From the NCBI GenBank assembly GCA_025057975.1, contig JANWUV010000001.1, positions 186,001 to 250,000 of the forward strand: a stretch of DNA of 64,000 nt, written 5' to 3'. Both the position numbers and the translations under genes were made by a program. Below are positions 25,550 through 34,840 of the stretch, piece by piece. The notes beneath the pieces are model-generated. The model had not been told where the DNA came from and ran no database searches. It was given only the letters and a program-made list of their open reading frames with translations. The DNA is from Chloracidobacterium sp. GTDB lineage: Bacteria; Acidobacteriota; Blastocatellia; Chloracidobacteriales; Chloracidobacteriaceae. How positions within the stretch are numbered: the stretch's first letter is position 1; each line of letters begins with the position of its first letter.

Positions 25550-26650
25550 CTACAGGATTTCCGCGTGGGCGCGGTGAAGCGCCTGCCGATTGCCTTCCCA
25601 CATGAGCCGCGCCGCCGCTGCTTCACAATCCAACCACTCGTAGGCGTCATGCTCGGCCGGGGACAAGCGTATGCGATCGGCGTCCACCGGCGCGGCGAAG
25701 GCATGTTCACGGTTGAACACCGGCCCCTCAGCGGACGGCGCAAACCAGTCGGCGTCCACCACGTACGTCCGCGTCAAATCCAAATCGCGCAGCAGGGACG
25801 TGGTCAGGCCGGTTTCCTCAGCAAGCTCACGCCGGGCCGCATCCGGCGGCGACTCGCCGGACTCGATGCGTCCAGTGACAAGCTGCCAAAAGCCGCCGCG
25901 CGCAGCGACGCGCCGCAGCAACAGATACTCGCGGCGGCCGGCGCGCGTCCGAAAGACCACAACCTGTACTGACGCATGCGCCACTTCACGTCGAACAATT
26001 TCGCGCTCGAACACTACGCCGAAACGCCGACTGACTCGCGCCCCGACTTCCTCCAGCGACGGCGTCAGCCCTGTCTCATGCGCGATGGATGTAACGGCTT
26101 TGTCTTGAATGCCGCAGGGAATGATGAAGCTGAAATCACGCAAACGTGTCGTGACATTGAGCGCAAAGCCATGCGAGGTAATCCAGCGTGAAATGTGGAC
26201 GCCAAGGGCGGCGATTTTGCGCTCGCCTGCCACCCAGACGCCGGTCAAACCCGCAAGTCGCCCGGCTGCGATGCCATACTCGGCGACGACGCCGATTAGA
26301 ACTTCCTCCAGATCACGCATGTACCGGCGGATGTCACGCCGGTTGGGGTTGAGGTCGAGAATGGGGTAGCCGACCAGTTGGCCCCAGCCGTGATACGTCA
26401 CATCGCCGCCGCGCCGCGTTTCGTAAACAGCAATGCCCTGACTCGCCAGCACAGTCGCCGGAACAACGATGTTCTGCGCCTTCGCTGCACGCCCCAGCGT
26501 GATGACCGGCGGATGCTCCAGCAACAGCAGCGTATCGGGGATGTCGCCTGCGCGCCGCTGCGCGACCAGCTTTTCCTGCATCACCAGTCCGGCGGCGTAA
26601 TCCACCACGCCCAGCGACCACACTTCCAGCGGGCGTACCAATGCGGCCAC
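25550..26650 (-). CDS. lipB: Octanoyltransferase LipB fused to a NUDIX hydrolase
   Basis: A 366-aa fusion. Residues 8-215 are LipB, which transfers octanoyl from ACP to lipoyl domains. It has RRGGDVTYHGWGQLVGYPI, the catalytic Lys in GERKIAALGV (Lys145) and the acyl-carrying Cys in FIIPCGIQDKAVTS (Cys179). Residues 226-366 are a NUDIX domain with the Nudix box at 260-282 (GRIESGE, then RELAEETGL), which cleaves a nucleoside diphosphate linked to some group. Both active sites appear intact. The GTG at 26650 lies 4 nt after the nhaA stop; a longer version would overlap nhaA. LipB proteins normally end near 220 residues, so the fusion is unusual. Confidence 0.9.
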   Translation of the reverse strand: MAALVRPLEVWSLGVVDYAAGLVMQEKLVAQRRAGDIPDTLLLLEHPPVITLGRAAKAQNIVVPATVLASQGIAVYETRRGGDVTYHGWGQLVGYPILDLNPNRRDIRRYMRDLEEVLIGVVAEYGIAAGRLAGLTGVWVAGERKIAALGVHISRWITSHGFALNVTTRLRDFSFIIPCGIQDKAVTSIAHETGLTPSLEEVGARVSRRFGVVFEREIVRREVAHASVQVVVFRTRAGRREYLLLRRVAARGGFWQLVTGRIESGESPPDAARRELAEETGLTTSLLRDLDLTRTYVVDADWFAPSAEGPVFNREHAFAAPVDADRIRLSPAEHDAYEWLDCEAAAARLMWEGNRQALHRAHAEIL

Positions 26651-26654
26651 GGCG

Positions 26655-27863
26655 CTACGAAGTCTCGACGACGTAATCCATCGTTTCGAGGTCACGGTCA
26701 ATGACATCCGGCTGCCCAAAGAACTTGAGCCACAGGAAGCCGACCGTCCCCGCCGTCAGCGACGCCAGCAGAATCGTCATCTTGGAGGCGCTCACGATGA
26801 GCGCATCGTTCGGGAAGGCCAGATTTGTGATGAAAATGGACATTGTGAAGCCGATGCCGCCCAGCAGCCCTGCGCCCAACAAGTGTTTCCAGTTCAGATC
26901 AAGCGGCATCCGGCACAAACCGACACTAACCGCCAGTGCGCTGGCTAGAACAATCCCCACCGGCTTACCGACAAACAGCCCGGTGAAAATGCCGACGCCA
27001 TTGGCGCTGGCAATCAGCGACACCACATCCTGTTGAATGACGATGCCCGTGTTCGCCAACGCAAACAGCGGCAGGACGCCGAACGCCACCGGAAACTGAA
27101 GCCGATTTTCAAGCCGGTGCGAGGGCGATGTTTCATCCTCCGCCTTAGCCGTAAACGGGATTGTGAACGCCAACAACACTCCGGCGATTGTGGCGTGGAC
27201 GCCCGACTTGAACAGGCAAAACCACAGCCCAATACCGCCCAGCAAATAAGGCCACAGCCGCATGACGCGCAGCCGGTTCAGCACGGTCAGCGCAGCGACC
27301 ATCGCCAGCGCCGCGCCAAGGTAGCCCCACGCCAACGCCCCCGAATAAAACAGCGCAATGACGATGATCGCGCCCAAGTCGTCAATGACCGCCAGCGCCG
27401 CCAGAAAAACCTTGAGCGACGCCGGCACGCGGTCGCCTAGAAGCGCCAGTACGCCTAACGCAAACGCGATGTCCGTCGCCATTGGAATGCCGACGCCCGA
27501 CTGCGTCACCGTTCCGTTGTTGAGTATGAAGTGAATCGTCGCCGGAACGATAATCCCACCCAGCGCCGCCACAATCGGCAACAGTGCATGGCGAATGTTC
27601 GAGAGTTCACCGACGTACAACTCACGCCTAAGTTCCAGCCCGATGAGGAGGAAGAACACCGCCATCAGCCCGTCGTTGATCCAGGCCTCAACCGGCAGCC
27701 CACCGACCTTGGCATGCCAGAAGTGTAGGTAACTCTCCCCTATCGGCGAGTTGGCGATCAGCAGCGACGCCGCCGTACATCCCAGCAGCAAGACACCGCT
27801 CGCCTGCTCGGACGACAAAAACCGCTTGAAGGTCGGCGACAATCGTAGCTCGATGAGGGGCAT
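26655..27863 (-). CDS. nhaA: Na+/H+ antiporter NhaA
   Basis: A 402-aa inner membrane antiporter that exchanges sodium for protons. It has about 12 membrane spans. The paired ion-binding aspartates lie in ALAVIDDLGAIIVIALFYS. IPMATDIAFALGVLALLGDRVP and GVLPLFALANTGI are also typical of NhaA. The ATG at 27863 has GGAGG 8 nt upstream. It is immediately followed by lipB, so the two are co-transcribed. Its position downstream of the nuo operon, also linked to proton and sodium gradients, may be meaningful but a 132-bp gap separates them. Confidence 0.94.
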   Translation of the reverse strand: MPLIELRLSPTFKRFLSSEQASGVLLLGCTAASLLIANSPIGESYLHFWHAKVGGLPVEAWINDGLMAVFFLLIGLELRRELYVGELSNIRHALLPIVAALGGIIVPATIHFILNNGTVTQSGVGIPMATDIAFALGVLALLGDRVPASLKVFLAALAVIDDLGAIIVIALFYSGALAWGYLGAALAMVAALTVLNRLRVMRLWPYLLGGIGLWFCLFKSGVHATIAGVLLAFTIPFTAKAEDETSPSHRLENRLQFPVAFGVLPLFALANTGIVIQQDVVSLIASANGVGIFTGLFVGKPVGIVLASALAVSVGLCRMPLDLNWKHLLGAGLLGGIGFTMSIFITNLAFPNDALIVSASKMTILLASLTAGTVGFLWLKFFGQPDVIDRDLETMDYVVETS

Positions 27864-27995
27864 CGGGCATCCTCCACACAAACGGCCTCGCCGTTTCCAA
27901 AGATGATTCCGGCACTGTATCCGCCGCCGACCTGCAAACCGAAACGGTTGTTAGGAGGGACGGCCAAGGGTGCGGCGGAGCAGTCCGCCCTGCGG

Positions 27996-29576
27996 TCAAC
28001 GCAGCGCGATTCCTGAACTCTGCGCGTAAATCGTCGTGATGCTCTGCGCGACCAAGTCCGCCACGTTGATGAGCGGCTGCGGGTAAACCCCGAAAAACAG
28101 CACCGCGACCGCCGACAGCGTCAGAGCGACCCGTACGCCCGGCGTGAGCAACAGCGGCGAAGCGTCGGCGACGTTTTCACTCGGCGGGTTCAAAAACATC
28201 GCCCGCGCAAAGCGCGCGTAGTAGTAAAATGCCACCACCGCGTTGAGCACCGCGACAACGGCCACATAGGTCAGCCACGGCTTGCCGCTTTGAATGAGCG
28301 AACCAAAGAGGAAGAACTTGCCGACAAAACCCGCCGTCGCCGGAATCCCCGCCAAGCCGAGAATGAAAATCAGCATGAGCACGGCGGCGCTCGGCGACTT
28401 GATGAACAGACCGTTCAGGTCGTCAAGTTTTTCGCCGATGACGCCCTGCCGATGCAACGCGATGATGACGGCAAAAACGCCCGTGTTCATCAGCGTGTAG
28501 GTCATAATGTGGAAGGCGACGCCCTGATAGCCCATCGCCGTCCCCGACACGAGGCCCAGCAGGATGTAGCCCGCGTGGGCGATGCTTGAATAGGCCAACA
28601 AGCGTTTGACGTTGTCCTGCGTCACGGCGGCCAGATTGCCGACCGTCATCGTCAGGACGGCGACCACCGCCAGCAGGGTCGCCCAGCCGGGGAGGTTTTC
28701 CATCTCGCGCATCGGCCCCAGCGCAAAGAGCAACATCCGCGCCAGCAGGACGTACGCCCCCGCCTTCGGCCCAACCGACATAAAGGCCGTCACGGTCGTC
28801 GGCGCGCCTTCGTAGGCGTCCGGCGCCCACATGTGGAAGGGTACGGCGGCGATCTTGAACAGCAGCCCGGCCGCCGTCAGCACCAGCGCCACCATGAGCA
28901 ACAAACGTGGGTCGCCCGCGTCCGAAGCCACGCCTTGGATGTAATTGGCGATGGTTTCCGAAATGCGACTCAGGTTCGTGTACCCCGTCACGCCATACAC
29001 CAGTGACAGCCCGTAGAGAATCAGCGCCGACGAGAAAACCCCCGTCAGGAAGTACTTCATTGCGGCCTCGTTTGAGCGTCCGTCACGCTTGAGGTAGCCG
29101 ACCAGCACATAGACGCTCAATGACATCAGCTCAAACGAGACGAAGAGCGAAATGAGATCGCCGCTCACCGCGACGAACATCATCCCCAGCGTCGAAAACA
29201 AAATCAGCGCGTAGTATTCGCCCCGTTGCTCGCGTTCAAACTCCAGATACTTGATCGAGTAGAGAATCGAAAACGCCGCCGCGACAATGAACACGAAGCG
29301 AAAAACGACTGACAGCCCATCAATGAACAGCATCCCGTAGAAGGCGCTGATCGGCAGCAGCCCCGCCGTCGCCGCCGTCTGCTGCGCTAGCGCGACAGCC
29401 ACAAAGGCCAGTCCGATGAGGCTCAAGTAGGCCGTGATGTGCTTCTTGCCGCGCGGCAGCGCCACATCCAGCACGAGCGCCGCGCAGGCGAACAGCGTCA
29501 GGATGATTTCCGGCATGATGAGCGCTGTATCGCGCAGGGTCGGAAGCGGAGGCAGTTCAACCAGCAAAGGCAACAT
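27996..29576 (-). CDS. nuoN: NADH-quinone oxidoreductase subunit N
   Basis: A 526-aa antiporter-like membrane subunit of Complex I, with about 14 spans. The proton-channel helices are recognisable (SFELMSLSVYVLVGYLK, LLFKIAAVPFHMWAPDAYEG, LLAYSSIAHAGYILLGL). The ATG at 29576 is preferred over GTG 29588; both are possible. It is the last gene of the nuo operon. A 6-bp GC hairpin (27974-27989) without a T-run lies just after its stop. Confidence 0.94.
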   Translation of the reverse strand: MLPLLVELPPLPTLRDTALIMPEIILTLFACAALVLDVALPRGKKHITAYLSLIGLAFVAVALAQQTAATAGLLPISAFYGMLFIDGLSVVFRFVFIVAAAFSILYSIKYLEFEREQRGEYYALILFSTLGMMFVAVSGDLISLFVSFELMSLSVYVLVGYLKRDGRSNEAAMKYFLTGVFSSALILYGLSLVYGVTGYTNLSRISETIANYIQGVASDAGDPRLLLMVALVLTAAGLLFKIAAVPFHMWAPDAYEGAPTTVTAFMSVGPKAGAYVLLARMLLFALGPMREMENLPGWATLLAVVAVLTMTVGNLAAVTQDNVKRLLAYSSIAHAGYILLGLVSGTAMGYQGVAFHIMTYTLMNTGVFAVIIALHRQGVIGEKLDDLNGLFIKSPSAAVLMLIFILGLAGIPATAGFVGKFFLFGSLIQSGKPWLTYVAVVAVLNAVVAFYYYARFARAMFLNPPSENVADASPLLLTPGVRVALTLSAVAVLFFGVYPQPLINVADLVAQSITTIYAQSSGIALR

Positions 29577-29624
29577 AGTCACACTCACAGCAGCGTTTTC
29601 AAGCCTGCACGTCCTGTCACGGGT

Positions 29625-31427
29625 TTAGTTGCGGGCCGTCGCATCAGGCGCGACCGGCGCAGCAGTCCTTGCCTCAACCGGCTTGGCCGTGTCACTGAAG
29701 TAGGCGGGGCGCATCTGCCGCACGACGACTTCCGTCGTCCCATTGATGAAGGTTACGAGCGGCTTCGGATACACGCCGAAAATGATCATGGCGGCGACCA
29801 GCGGCGTGAGGTACGCCCATTCGCGCGCGTTCAAATCGGGCAAATCGGCGTTTTTCGGATTCTTGACCGGCCCTAGGAACACGCGCTCATAAAGCCACAG
29901 CATGTAGGCCGCGCCCAGAATAATGCCCGTTGTTCCCCAGAAAGCCCACGTGATGTTGGCTTCAAACACGCCCCGCAGCCCGATGAACTCACCGACAAAG
30001 CCATTGAGCAGCGGTAGACCGACGCTCGCCAGCGTGGCAATCATAAACATCGTCGCAAAAGCGGGCATCGTGTTGACAACGCCGCTGTACTCGGCGATTT
30101 GCCGCGTATGCCGTCGTTCATAGAGAATCCCAACCATGATGAACAGCGCCGCGCTCGTGACGCCGTGGCTCAACATCTGGAGTGCCGCGCCGTTAATCCC
30201 GTTCGGGTTGAAGGCGAAGAGCGAAAGCATGGTCGTCCCCATGTGCGCGACGGACGAGTAGGCGATGGTCTTCTTCATATCCTTCTGCGCCAAGGCGACC
30301 ATTGAGCCATAGACGATGCCCAGAATCGCCAGCGTCGCCATCACCGAGGCGACGGTCGGGTCCATCGAGGCGTCGGGGAACATCGGGAAGTTGAAGCGGA
30401 CAAAGCCGTACGTGCCGATTTTGAGCAAAATGCCGGCCAGAATGGCCGAGCCGGCTGTTGGGGCTTCCACGTGGGCGTCCGGCAGCCACGTATGGAAGGG
30501 CACCATCGGCACTTTGATGGCCAGCGCCAATGCAAAGCCGGCATAAAGCCACAACTGAAGCGACAGGGGCACCAAAGGCTTCCCCTGCCCATCGCGGGCA
30601 CCGCCAATGGCCTGCAAAGCGTAAATGTTGAATGTCCCCAACGGCGCAGTGTCGTCGTACTCGCCGCCGCCCGCCCGCGCTGCGTACGCCACACCGGCCC
30701 GGCGCGCGGTCTCAACGCCTTCCAAAACCATGCCGCGCATCGGCGCATTATTGCCGACAATGACCTCGACGGCCGCCTTGACTTCCGTCGGATACTTCGC
30801 CGCCGTCTCCGCCGCCGTAAAGTAGAACTTGAACACGGCGACCAGCATCAGCAGCGAGCCGACCAGCGTGTAAACGAAAAACTTAATGGCTGAGTATAGT
30901 CGCCGCTCGCCGCCCCAGACGCCGATAAGCAGGTACATCGGCACGAGCATAACCTCGAAGAACACGTAAAACAGAAACAAATCGGCGGCGGCGAAGACGC
31001 CGATCATAAACGACTGCATGATGAGCAGCAGCGTGTAGTACTCCTTCTGCCGTGTCTCGATATAGCTCCACGAACACAGCGCCACAATCGGGCCGAGAAA
31101 CGTCGTCAGCATCACGAGCGTCAACGCCAGCCCGTCCACGCCCAGTTGGTACTTGGCGCCAATCGCCGGAATCCAGTCGGCGGTTTCCATAAACTGCAAG
31201 CCGCGTACCTCATAGTTCCACAGCAGGACGAGCGGCAGCGAAACGAGGAAGCACACCGTCATCCAGACCGTGGCAAACTGCTTGATAAGGTCAACGCGGC
31301 GCTTGTTGAAGAACAAGAGGATCAGCGCCCCAACCAGCGGCAGCCACGTGACAAGGCTCAGAATGCCGATCGGCCCGATGAAGAGCCGGGCCGGCTCCGA
31401 CGCCAAGACAATGTTGCTCAGTACCAT
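29625..31427 (-). CDS. nuoM: NADH-quinone oxidoreductase subunit M
   Basis: A 600-aa antiporter-like Complex I subunit, longer than the usual 490-520 residues. Core motifs are normal: FYVFFEVMLVPMYLLIGVWGG, AIKVPMVPFHTWLPDAHVEAP and TIAYSSVAHMGTTMLSL. Extra length sits at about residues 205-280, in the loop after VGSLLMLVAVFKFYF, a soluble segment rich in Ala, Glu, Arg and Gly. The ATG at 31427 has AGGAA 6 nt upstream. The gene follows nuoL with a 40-nt gap. Confidence 0.94.
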   Translation of the reverse strand: MVLSNIVLASEPARLFIGPIGILSLVTWLPLVGALILLFFNKRRVDLIKQFATVWMTVCFLVSLPLVLLWNYEVRGLQFMETADWIPAIGAKYQLGVDGLALTLVMLTTFLGPIVALCSWSYIETRQKEYYTLLLIMQSFMIGVFAAADLFLFYVFFEVMLVPMYLLIGVWGGERRLYSAIKFFVYTLVGSLLMLVAVFKFYFTAAETAAKYPTEVKAAVEVIVGNNAPMRGMVLEGVETARRAGVAYAARAGGGEYDDTAPLGTFNIYALQAIGGARDGQGKPLVPLSLQLWLYAGFALALAIKVPMVPFHTWLPDAHVEAPTAGSAILAGILLKIGTYGFVRFNFPMFPDASMDPTVASVMATLAILGIVYGSMVALAQKDMKKTIAYSSVAHMGTTMLSLFAFNPNGINGAALQMLSHGVTSAALFIMVGILYERRHTRQIAEYSGVVNTMPAFATMFMIATLASVGLPLLNGFVGEFIGLRGVFEANITWAFWGTTGIILGAAYMLWLYERVFLGPVKNPKNADLPDLNAREWAYLTPLVAAMIIFGVYPKPLVTFINGTTEVVVRQMRPAYFSDTAKPVEARTAAPVAPDATARN

Positions 31428-31467
31428 GCCGTTCCTTCCTCGGTAAGCTTTCCCACGCCGCAGCCGT

Positions 31468-33768
31468 TCAAGGTTGCGCCACGCGACTGGTCTGCGGCGA
31501 AGACGGCGACGACGTGCGCGTCTCCGGCGCGAACAGCGCCTTGTAGAGCGGATAGCCCATCCCCGCAATAAACAGGAAAATCCCTAGCGCCATCACCAGC
31601 ACGTAGTTCTGCATCAAGCCAGTCTGCACCGTGCGGAAAATGACCGAACTTGCGCGCGTCAGCCACGCAAACAGGTTGACGACCGAATCCACGACGAAAT
31701 CCACGCCCCACGCGCCGAGGTTGAGCCTCTTGAACGCGCCCACCAGATACACGTCAATGAAATCATCCCAGAACCACTTGCGGTAGCTGAGCACGTAGAG
31801 CGGACGAAGCGTTTGCGCGAGCTTGTCCGGCAGTTCCGGGCGGACGACGTAAATGAAATACGCCAGCCCCATCATCGCCAGCGCCCAGACGACGCTGACG
31901 CCCGCCAGCAGCCACTCGGTCGGGTTGACGCCGGTGACAGGCTTTTCCGGGTAGAGCGTCGTGTCCATCACCGGCGCGAGCCAGTGATGAACGTAGTTGG
32001 GAAACGCCCCGCCGGTCAGTTCTTCCGAAACACCCGCGAAGCCGGCGACGACGGCGAAGAAGCCCAGCACCATCAGCGGAAGCGTCATCACAAGCGGCGA
32101 TTCATGCGGGTGAAAATCCTTCGACGCCGGCGCGTGATGACCGTCGCCGTCATGATGTCCCTCTTGAAAATCCGGCCCCTCAAGGAAGCGCTCCTTGCCG
32201 AAGAAGGTCAGGCACATCAGGCGCGTCATATAGAACGCCGTCACGCCGGCCGTCAGAAAGCCCATCGCGTAGAGCGCCAGCCCCACTTCGTGACTGAAGA
32301 CCGGCGTATGGAGCGCCTTGGCGAGAATTTCATCCTTGCTGAAGAACCCAGCGAACGGAAAGATGCCGCAGATGGCAAAGAGCGACAGCATCATTGTCGC
32401 AAAGGTAATCGGCATGTACTTCTTGAAGTTGCCGTAGTAGGTCATCTCTTGCTGGTGACCGCTGGGCGAGCCGCCGTGGATGACACTACCCGAACCGAGG
32501 AAGAGCTGCGCCTTGAAGAAGGCGTGCGTCACGACGTGAAACACGCCCGCTGTAAACGCCCCAACGCCGCACCCGACAAACATGTAGCCAAGCTGCGACA
32601 CGGTGGAGTACGCCAGCGCCTTCTTAATGTCGGTCTGCGTGACGCCGATGGTCGCAGCGACGAATGCTGTCGCAATGCCGATGACGGCGACCGTGAACAT
32701 CGCCGTCGGCGCGCGCTGGAAGAGCGGGTTGCAACGCGCCACAAGGTACACGCCCGCCGTCACCATCGTCGCCGCGTGAATGAGCGCGGAAACAGGCGTC
32801 GGGCCGGCCATAGCGTCCGGCAGCCACGTGTAAAGCGGTATCTGCGCGCTCTTGCCCGCCGCGCCCAGAAAAATCAGCAGCGCAATGACGGTCAGCGTGC
32901 CGGTCGTGAAGCTCAGCGCCGCTAGGCCGAACGGCTCCTGCGGCAGCACCTTCACCATCGCCATCACGTCGGCGTAGTCGAGCGTCCCGAAGACGGCGAA
33001 AGTCGCCATCATCGCCAGCATGAGGCCGAAGTCGCCGACGCGATTCATCACAAAGGCTTTTTTGGCAGCCACGGCGGCTTCCGGCTTCTTCAGGTAGTAG
33101 CCGATGAGCAAATATGACGCCAGACCGACGCCTTCCCACCCGACGAACGTCATGAGGAAGTTCGCGCCCAACACAAGGTTGAGCATCATGAACATGAACA
33201 GGTTGAGATAAGCGAAAAAGCGGTGAAAGCTCGGATCGCCGTGCATGTAGCCGATGGCGAACAGGTGGATGAAAAACGCGACAAAGGTAACGAACAGAAT
33301 GTACAGCCCTGAGAGTTGGTCAAGCTGATAGGCCCACTTGACCGAAAACTCCGCCGCTTGGCCGGCGTTCGGCCCGATGGTCAGCCGCAAGGCTCCGCCG
33401 GGCATCCACTCAAACAGCGTCACGACGTAGGGCGTCGCAACTTCGTCTGTGTCTACCTTGGGATCGGTCGCCTTGGTCTCGGTTGCGTCACGCTTAGTAT
33501 TGGTCTTCGGGTCGTAGGTGACGCCATGACCAATCAGACGCGCCTGAAGCTCGGCTTCGCGCTGCTTGGCCGCCGCCTGCACCTTGGCGTCGTGGGCGTG
33601 GTGGCTGAACTCATAGACGGCGACCGCCGAACAGACAAACGACGCCGCGACCGTTGTACAGGCGATGGCTCCGATGACCTTTTCGGAAAAGCCGAGTCGC
33701 TTGGCAAAGAGGCCGTTGATAACAAACCCTAGCAGCGGAAAAAATGGGACGAGCGCAACAAGATCCAT
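31468..33768 (-). CDS. nuoL: NADH-quinone oxidoreductase subunit L
   Basis: A 766-aa antiporter-like subunit with the long lateral helix at its C-terminus. The core is clear: FMTFVGWEGVGLASYLLIGYY, GKSAQIPLYTWLPDAMAGPTPVSALIHAATMVTAG and ALAYSTVSQLGYMFVGCG. Between the second and third membrane spans (about residues 58-118) it has a charged insertion rich in Lys, Asp, Thr and Ala that E. coli NuoL lacks. A His/Asp-rich loop (HHDGDGHHAPASKDFHPHE) occurs near residue 550. It starts 9 nt after nuoK. Confidence 0.95.
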   Translation of the reverse strand: MDLVALVPFFPLLGFVINGLFAKRLGFSEKVIGAIACTTVAASFVCSAVAVYEFSHHAHDAKVQAAAKQREAELQARLIGHGVTYDPKTNTKRDATETKATDPKVDTDEVATPYVVTLFEWMPGGALRLTIGPNAGQAAEFSVKWAYQLDQLSGLYILFVTFVAFFIHLFAIGYMHGDPSFHRFFAYLNLFMFMMLNLVLGANFLMTFVGWEGVGLASYLLIGYYLKKPEAAVAAKKAFVMNRVGDFGLMLAMMATFAVFGTLDYADVMAMVKVLPQEPFGLAALSFTTGTLTVIALLIFLGAAGKSAQIPLYTWLPDAMAGPTPVSALIHAATMVTAGVYLVARCNPLFQRAPTAMFTVAVIGIATAFVAATIGVTQTDIKKALAYSTVSQLGYMFVGCGVGAFTAGVFHVVTHAFFKAQLFLGSGSVIHGGSPSGHQQEMTYYGNFKKYMPITFATMMLSLFAICGIFPFAGFFSKDEILAKALHTPVFSHEVGLALYAMGFLTAGVTAFYMTRLMCLTFFGKERFLEGPDFQEGHHDGDGHHAPASKDFHPHESPLVMTLPLMVLGFFAVVAGFAGVSEELTGGAFPNYVHHWLAPVMDTTLYPEKPVTGVNPTEWLLAGVSVVWALAMMGLAYFIYVVRPELPDKLAQTLRPLYVLSYRKWFWDDFIDVYLVGAFKRLNLGAWGVDFVVDSVVNLFAWLTRASSVIFRTVQTGLMQNYVLVMALGIFLFIAGMGYPLYKALFAPETRTSSPSSPQTSRVAQP

Positions 33769-33777
33769 AAACCGGCG

Positions 33778-34185
33778 TCACCACTTGAGCAGGTTGATTT
33801 CATCCGCCGCGACGGTTTCGCGGTTGCGGTAGAGCGCGAGCAGTAACCCTAACCCCAACGCTGCTTCCGCCGCCGCGACCACAATGATGAAAATCGTCAT
33901 GACGTGGCCGTTGTGGGCGTAGAGGCTGCCCTGCGTCTGCCAGTAGCGGGCAAAAGCGATGAAGTTCAGGTTGGCGGCGCTCAGCATCAACTCAACCGAC
34001 ATGAAAATGACGATGATGTTCCGCCGAATGAGGACGCCGCCGATGCCGATGCTGAAGAGAATGGCACTCAGCACGAGGAACTTCGAGGTGTCCACTTCCT
34101 TCAGGCCCTGAACATACCGCTCCATAAGCGAGGGTTCGGCAGCCTGTTGCGCGGCCCAGCTCAACACCGACGCGAGAAAAGACAT
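33778..34185 (-). CDS. nuoK: NADH-quinone oxidoreductase subunit K
   Basis: A 135-aa three-span membrane subunit. The core FLVLSAILFSIGIGGVLIRRN, IVIFMSVELMLSAANLNFIAF and VVAAAEAALGLGLLLALYR includes the conserved membrane Glu residues of the proton path. An N-terminal extension of about 33 residues precedes the first span; the family is usually about 100 aa. AGGAG lies 9 nt before the ATG. Confidence 0.93.
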   Translation of the reverse strand: MSFLASVLSWAAQQAAEPSLMERYVQGLKEVDTSKFLVLSAILFSIGIGGVLIRRNIIVIFMSVELMLSAANLNFIAFARYWQTQGSLYAHNGHVMTIFIIVVAAAEAALGLGLLLALYRNRETVAADEINLLKW

Positions 34186-34203
34186 GGCGATCGCTCCTGT
34201 CCA

Positions 34204-34788
34204 TCAGTCGTAGGTTTCTTCCTGTTTCCGGTCGCGCGCCAGCAGCACTGAGCCGACAATCGCCATCAGCAGCAACACGGAGGCGATCTCAAACGGCAGC
34301 ACAGCCTGCGTGTAGAGCGTCACGCCCAGCGTCTCCGTGTCGGCCGAGATGACGCCAGCCGGGGCGTTCGGGTCGGGCTTGGCGTTCTCAATGGCCATCC
34401 GGTCGGCGGAAGGCTTCGTCTTGAAGAAGCCCCCGCGCTGCTGGGTGTACGTCACCGCGCCCAGAATGGTCAGGCCAACCAGCGCAGCGATAAACGCGCC
34501 GACCTTATCCTGCCGATTGAAGGGGTTTTCCACTTCGCTGCGCGTGTTGACAAGCATCAGCACAAACAAAAACAGCACTAGAATGCCGCCGACGTAGACG
34601 AGAATTTGCGCACCGGCGACAAACTCCGCGCGCAGGAGGAGAAACAGCCCAGCCATCGCAATCAGCGTGGAAATCAAAAACAGCGCACAGTGAACGGGAT
34701 TCCGCGCCGACACCGTAAAGACGGCGGCGAAAAGCGTCGCCAGCGTCAGCATCCAGAAGAAAACCGCTTCCCAACCGACAAGCAACAT
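34204..34788 (-). CDS. nuoJ: NADH-quinone oxidoreductase subunit J
   Basis: A 194-aa five-span membrane subunit of Complex I. Typical segments are ARNPVHCALFLISTLIAMAG, LLLRAEFVAGAQILVYVGGI and LFLFVLMLVN. A charged loop rich in Lys, Asp and Pro connects the last two spans. The ATG at 34788 has GGAG about 8 nt upstream; a GTG at 34812 is the alternative. In most operons nuoI sits between H and J, but here only a 52-nt gap does. Confidence 0.93.
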   Translation of the reverse strand: MLLVGWEAVFFWMLTLATLFAAVFTVSARNPVHCALFLISTLIAMAGLFLLLRAEFVAGAQILVYVGGILVLFLFVLMLVNTRSEVENPFNRQDKVGAFIAALVGLTILGAVTYTQQRGGFFKTKPSADRMAIENAKPDPNAPAGVISADTETLGVTLYTQAVLPFEIASVLLLMAIVGSVLLARDRKQEETYD

Positions 34789-34840
34789 AGCATTCTCCGT
34801 GCTTGACGGCACGGCGTCGTGTGCGCCGCGCCTGTCACAC

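Noticed and set aside
31813-32925. 370-codon plus-strand frame opposite nuoL
   Set aside because: A charged, low-complexity mirror of transmembrane codons; nuoL is certain on the minus strand.
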